Positions 62,079-64,000 of a DNA stretch of 64,000 nucleotides are shown here, one piece after another (position 1 is the stretch's first letter; the number at the start of each line of letters is the position of its first letter). This DNA comes from Streptomyces sp. NBC_00271 (GTDB lineage: Bacteria; Actinomycetota; Actinomycetes; Streptomycetales; Streptomycetaceae): NCBI RefSeq assembly GCF_036178845.1, contig NZ_CP108070.1:682001-746000 (forward strand). Reading direction: 5' to 3'. The notes below the pieces were generated by a model. That model had not been told where the DNA came from. It did not search any database and worked only from the letters and a program-made list of their open reading frames with translations. The translations under genes were made by a program, and so were the position numbers.

Positions 62079-62696
62079 GTCCGCACGAGGCGACTCTGCC
62101 CTCGGGATCAGGGCCACGCCGGATCGCGCCGCCTGCTCGAGCCTAGTGGCGTCGACATCCGCCTTGGCAATGGAATCGATGCCCCTGATGACGCTCAGCA
62201 GCAGATACCCCAGAGCCGAGGAGTCGACATGGTCGGCCACTTCCCCTGCGTCCTGGGCGTCGCGGATCGCGCCCGCGAGGGCGCCGGCGAGATCGTCGAA
62301 CGCGCGGCGGGCCGTCTGCGCCACCTCCTCGTCCTCACCGGCACGGTCCGCGGTGACCTTGGTGAGGAAGCACCCACGGTGGGGCGACTCGCCGGCGAAG
62401 GCGCCAGCGAGGGAGACGAGGTAGTGCTCGAGTCGCGCCATCGGCGAGGGAAGCACCGCTTTCGGGCCGCCCTGCAGCTGCTCACGGGCTTGGGCGACGA
62501 GGTCCCGGCAGTAGTCGGAGAAGACACGCACGTACAGGTCGTGCTTGTTGCCGAACGCCTTGTAGATGCTGCCCTTGCCCAGCCCAGTTGCTTCCATGAG
62601 GTCATAGGTGGACGTGCCTACAAATCCAGTCGTCCAGAACTGGTCGCGCACGACATTCAGTACAGCGTCCTCGTCGAAGCCTCGCCTTCTTCCCAT
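62073..62696 (-). CDS. TetR-family transcriptional regulator
   Basis: A 207-residue TetR: N-terminal HTH (FDEDAVLNVVRDQFWTTGFVGTSTYDLMEATGLGKGSIYKAFGNKHDLYVRVF, about 5-60) and a helical ligand-binding C-terminal part. ATG at 62696. A large palindrome lies just upstream of its start (62711-62738) and a related one upstream of the divergent flavodoxin gene, both with GTGGTC(C/T)A arms. This suggests repression of itself and the flavodoxin-like operon. Its last codons overlap a 16-bp repeat shared with the adjacent IS remnant. Confidence 0.92.
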   Translation of the reverse strand: MGRRRGFDEDAVLNVVRDQFWTTGFVGTSTYDLMEATGLGKGSIYKAFGNKHDLYVRVFSDYCRDLVAQAREQLQGGPKAVLPSPMARLEHYLVSLAGAFAGESPHRGCFLTKVTADRAGEDEEVAQTARRAFDDLAGALAGAIRDAQDAGEVADHVDSSALGYLLLSVIRGIDSIAKADVDATRLEQAARSGVALIPRAESPRADV

Positions 62697-62710
62697 GCCG
62701 TCAGGGTACG

Positions 62711-62738
62711 CCGTTGTGGTCCACCTGGACCACAACGG
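62711..62738. promoter_or_regulatory. Operator palindrome of the TetR gene
   Basis: A 28-bp palindrome with 13-bp arms (CCGTTGTGGTCCA and its complement) around a CC centre, 14 bp upstream of the tetR ATG. Likely autoregulatory operator. Confidence 0.8.
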
Positions 62739-62920
62739 CTGCTGACCCGCTCACGACACACGGAACACCTCTCGGCTCGGACCGACCCCATCAGGCCCTC
62801 GGCGACCGGCTCCGCCGCGGCCCGGCACACGACTGCTCCCGCCTCGACACACCCGACGCCACCTCAATGAACTTCACTGGATACCTAGACTCAATTTTTC
62901 ATTTGAACACTAATAGAGGT

Positions 62921-62941
62921 GTGGTCTACTTTAGAGACCAC
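62921..62941. promoter_or_regulatory. Operator-like palindrome upstream of the flavodoxin gene
   Basis: GTGGTCT and AGACCAC arms separated by 7 bp (62921-62941), in an AT-rich promoter (62880-62940). The GTGGTC half-site is shared with the tetR operator, though the arm spacing differs. Confidence 0.65.
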
Positions 62942-62979
62942 TAGGAGACCGCTTCGTTCGACTTACCAAGGAGTCACAG

Positions 62980-63594
62980 ATGCCCCATGTTGTCGCCCCC
63001 CAGCCGCGCGTAGTTGTTGCCTTCCACTCCGGATACGGACACACCGCCGTCCTCGCCGAGGCCGTCCAACACGGTGCCGAGAAGGCCGGCGCACACGTGA
63101 CGTTCGTGGCGGTGGACGCCATCACCGACGAGCAGTGGCACGAGCTGGACACGGCTGACGCAGTGATCTTCGGGGCGCCGACCTACATGGGCGGCGCATC
63201 CGCGGGTTTCCACGCGTTCGCCGAGGCCAGTAGCGGCAGGTACCTCAACGGCACCTGGGCGGACAAGATCGCTGCCGGCTTCACCAACTCCGCCTCCAAG
63301 AGTGGGGACAAGCTCAACACCCTGAACTTCCTGGCCGCCTTCGCCGCCCAGCACCACATGATCTGGGTGGGCCTGGGACTGGCCCCGGGCTGGAACGCCC
63401 TCCAGGCCAGCGAAAACGACCTCAACCGGCTCGGCTTCTGGGTCGGTGCGGGCGCCCAGACTCCTCAGGACGGTGGCATCGAGACGGTGCACGAAGCCGA
63501 CATCGCCACCGCAGAGCATCTCGGGGCGCGGGTCACCGCACAGGCCGCAGCCCTCACCGTCGGCCGGGCCGCCCTGGCCGAAGTCACTGTCTGA
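62980..63594 (+). CDS. Flavodoxin-like (WrbA/NADPH-dependent FMN reductase) protein
   Basis: A 204-residue flavodoxin-fold protein: FMN phosphate loop VVVAFHSGYGHTAVLAEAV, then VIFGAPTYMGGASAGFHAFAE and ADKIAAGFTNSAS, and a C-terminal AEHLGARV helix. This pattern matches WrbA-type quinone reductases and related FMN reductases. ATG at 62980 with AAGGAG 7 bp upstream. It is divergent from tetR, with a GTGGTC palindrome in its promoter, and is followed by a nitroreductase gene, so the three probably form a quinone or nitro/electrophile stress module. Confidence 0.9.
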   Translation: MPHVVAPQPRVVVAFHSGYGHTAVLAEAVQHGAEKAGAHVTFVAVDAITDEQWHELDTADAVIFGAPTYMGGASAGFHAFAEASSGRYLNGTWADKIAAGFTNSASKSGDKLNTLNFLAAFAAQHHMIWVGLGLAPGWNALQASENDLNRLGFWVGAGAQTPQDGGIETVHEADIATAEHLGARVTAQAAALTVGRAALAEVTV

Positions 63595-63625
63595 CCCATC
63601 CCGGTACCCCAATTCCCGGCATTCC

Positions 63626-63650
63626 AGAGGCCTTCTGGTGAAAAGCCTCT
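63626..63650 (+). terminator. Weak hairpin between flavodoxin and nitroreductase genes
   Basis: AGAGGC and GCCTCT arms (6 bp) with a 13-nt loop in the 120-bp gap. Too weak to be called a definite terminator; may only reduce readthrough. Confidence 0.3.
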
Positions 63651-63714
63651 CCCTTACCAGGACCACGAGGATCCTCACGGTCCGTGCCATGAAGAACGAC
63701 TAGGAGCACGAGCA

Positions 63715-64000
63715 ATGCCTCTGCACGGTGAGTACAAGCCGAGCGCCACCTCGTGGGTGCGCGACCAGGTCGCCCAGTACGAGGCCAACGACGGCGCGGA
63801 AGGCGGGACCTTCCTGGACCTGCCGGTCATCATCCTGACCACCAAGGGCGTGAAGTCCGGAAAGATCCGCAAGATGCCCCTGATGCGCGTCGAGCACAAC
63901 GGCTCCTACGCGGTGGCCGCCTCCAACGGAGGCGCCGACACACACCCTTCCTGGTACCAGAACGTCGTCGCCCATCCCCTTGTCGAGGTGCAGGACCGAG
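63715..64000 (+). CDS. Nitroreductase-family deazaflavin-dependent (Ddn-like) oxidoreductase, 3' part outside the window
   Basis: About 95 codons are present; the gene runs off the right edge. PLHGEYKPSATSWVRDQVAQYEANDG, VIILTTKGVKSGKIRKMPLMRVEHNGSYAVAASNGGADTHPSWYQNVVAHP is the signature of the F420-dependent nitroreductase (Ddn) family, whose members reduce quinones or nitro compounds with F420H2. F420 is an actinobacterial cofactor, consistent with the host. It follows the WrbA-like gene and may share its TetR control. Confidence 0.88.
   Translation, partial: MPLHGEYKPSATSWVRDQVAQYEANDGAEGGTFLDLPVIILTTKGVKSGKIRKMPLMRVEHNGSYAVAASNGGADTHPSWYQNVVAHPLVEVQDR

Overview
The window is 64 kb of GC-rich actinomycete DNA, almost certainly from Streptomyces or a close relative. 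The signs are the strong G/C bias at third codon positions, GTG starts, ATGA/GTGA stop-start overlaps, a LAL-type regulator, Actinobacteria-type RRHVD cysteine leader peptides, a CGNR zinc-finger protein and a deazaflavin-type (Ddn-like) nitroreductase at the right edge. The many degraded transposase and regulator fragments suggest a variable (possibly arm) chromosomal region. That last point is inference.

Layout. 0-6 kb: end of an aldo-keto reductase, a quinone reductase, an atypical SDR and a SpoIIE-type phosphatase, among remnants of a Na+/H+ antiporter, an ISL3-like transposase, a NarL response regulator and an IS5-like transposase. 6-11 kb: a LAL/LuxR regulator and a secreted S53 protease with a strong terminator. 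11-15 kb: sulfur and methionine genes (RRHVD leader peptide, metY, metX, convergent rhodanese sseA). 15-20 kb: a TPP riboswitch followed by a thiamine-precursor ABC operon (signal-less ThiY-like protein, lipoprotein ThiY, permease, ATPase, APH-fold kinase). 20-21 kb: two decayed genes, then a DUF1684 protein. 22-27 kb: an HTH regulator divergent from a chorismatase, CoA ligase and EamA exporter operon, closed by a bidirectional terminator. 27-29.6 kb: two FMN-dependent monooxygenases behind a second RRHVD leader peptide.

30-34 kb: a LacI-type operator and a large secreted GH92 alpha-mannosidase. 34-36 kb: DUF1275 and LysR genes. 36.8-42.3 kb: a five-gene NamZ (exo-muramidase), tandem-GNAT and carbohydrate ABC transporter operon. 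42-49.8 kb: small SnoaL-like proteins, an OYE-family enzyme with its ligand-binding pair replaced, a CGNR protein, two divergent paralogous MBL hydrolases, DUF302 and gene fragments. 50-55.4 kb: flavin reductase, hydrolase-SnoaL fusion, hydrolase, crotonase and a membrane protein. 55.7-61.5 kb: a 2-hydroxyacid dehydrogenase, two related SDRs around an orphan lipoamide dehydrogenase, and a patatin gene with a previously uncalled 50-codon ORF. 61.6-64 kb: IS256-like remnant, TetR with operator palindromes, a flavodoxin-like protein and a truncated nitroreductase.

Connections. Sulfur supply is the clearest shared theme: both RRHVD leaders precede sulfur-related genes (metY/metX; LLM monooxygenases that may release sulfur from organosulfur compounds), which suggests one cysteine-sensing attenuation regulon. 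The most novel units are the compact chorismatase, CoA ligase and exporter operon, the NamZ operon that looks like a peptidoglycan-sugar scavenging system, and the riboswitch-controlled operon that begins with a cytosolic ThiY-like protein and ends in a kinase.
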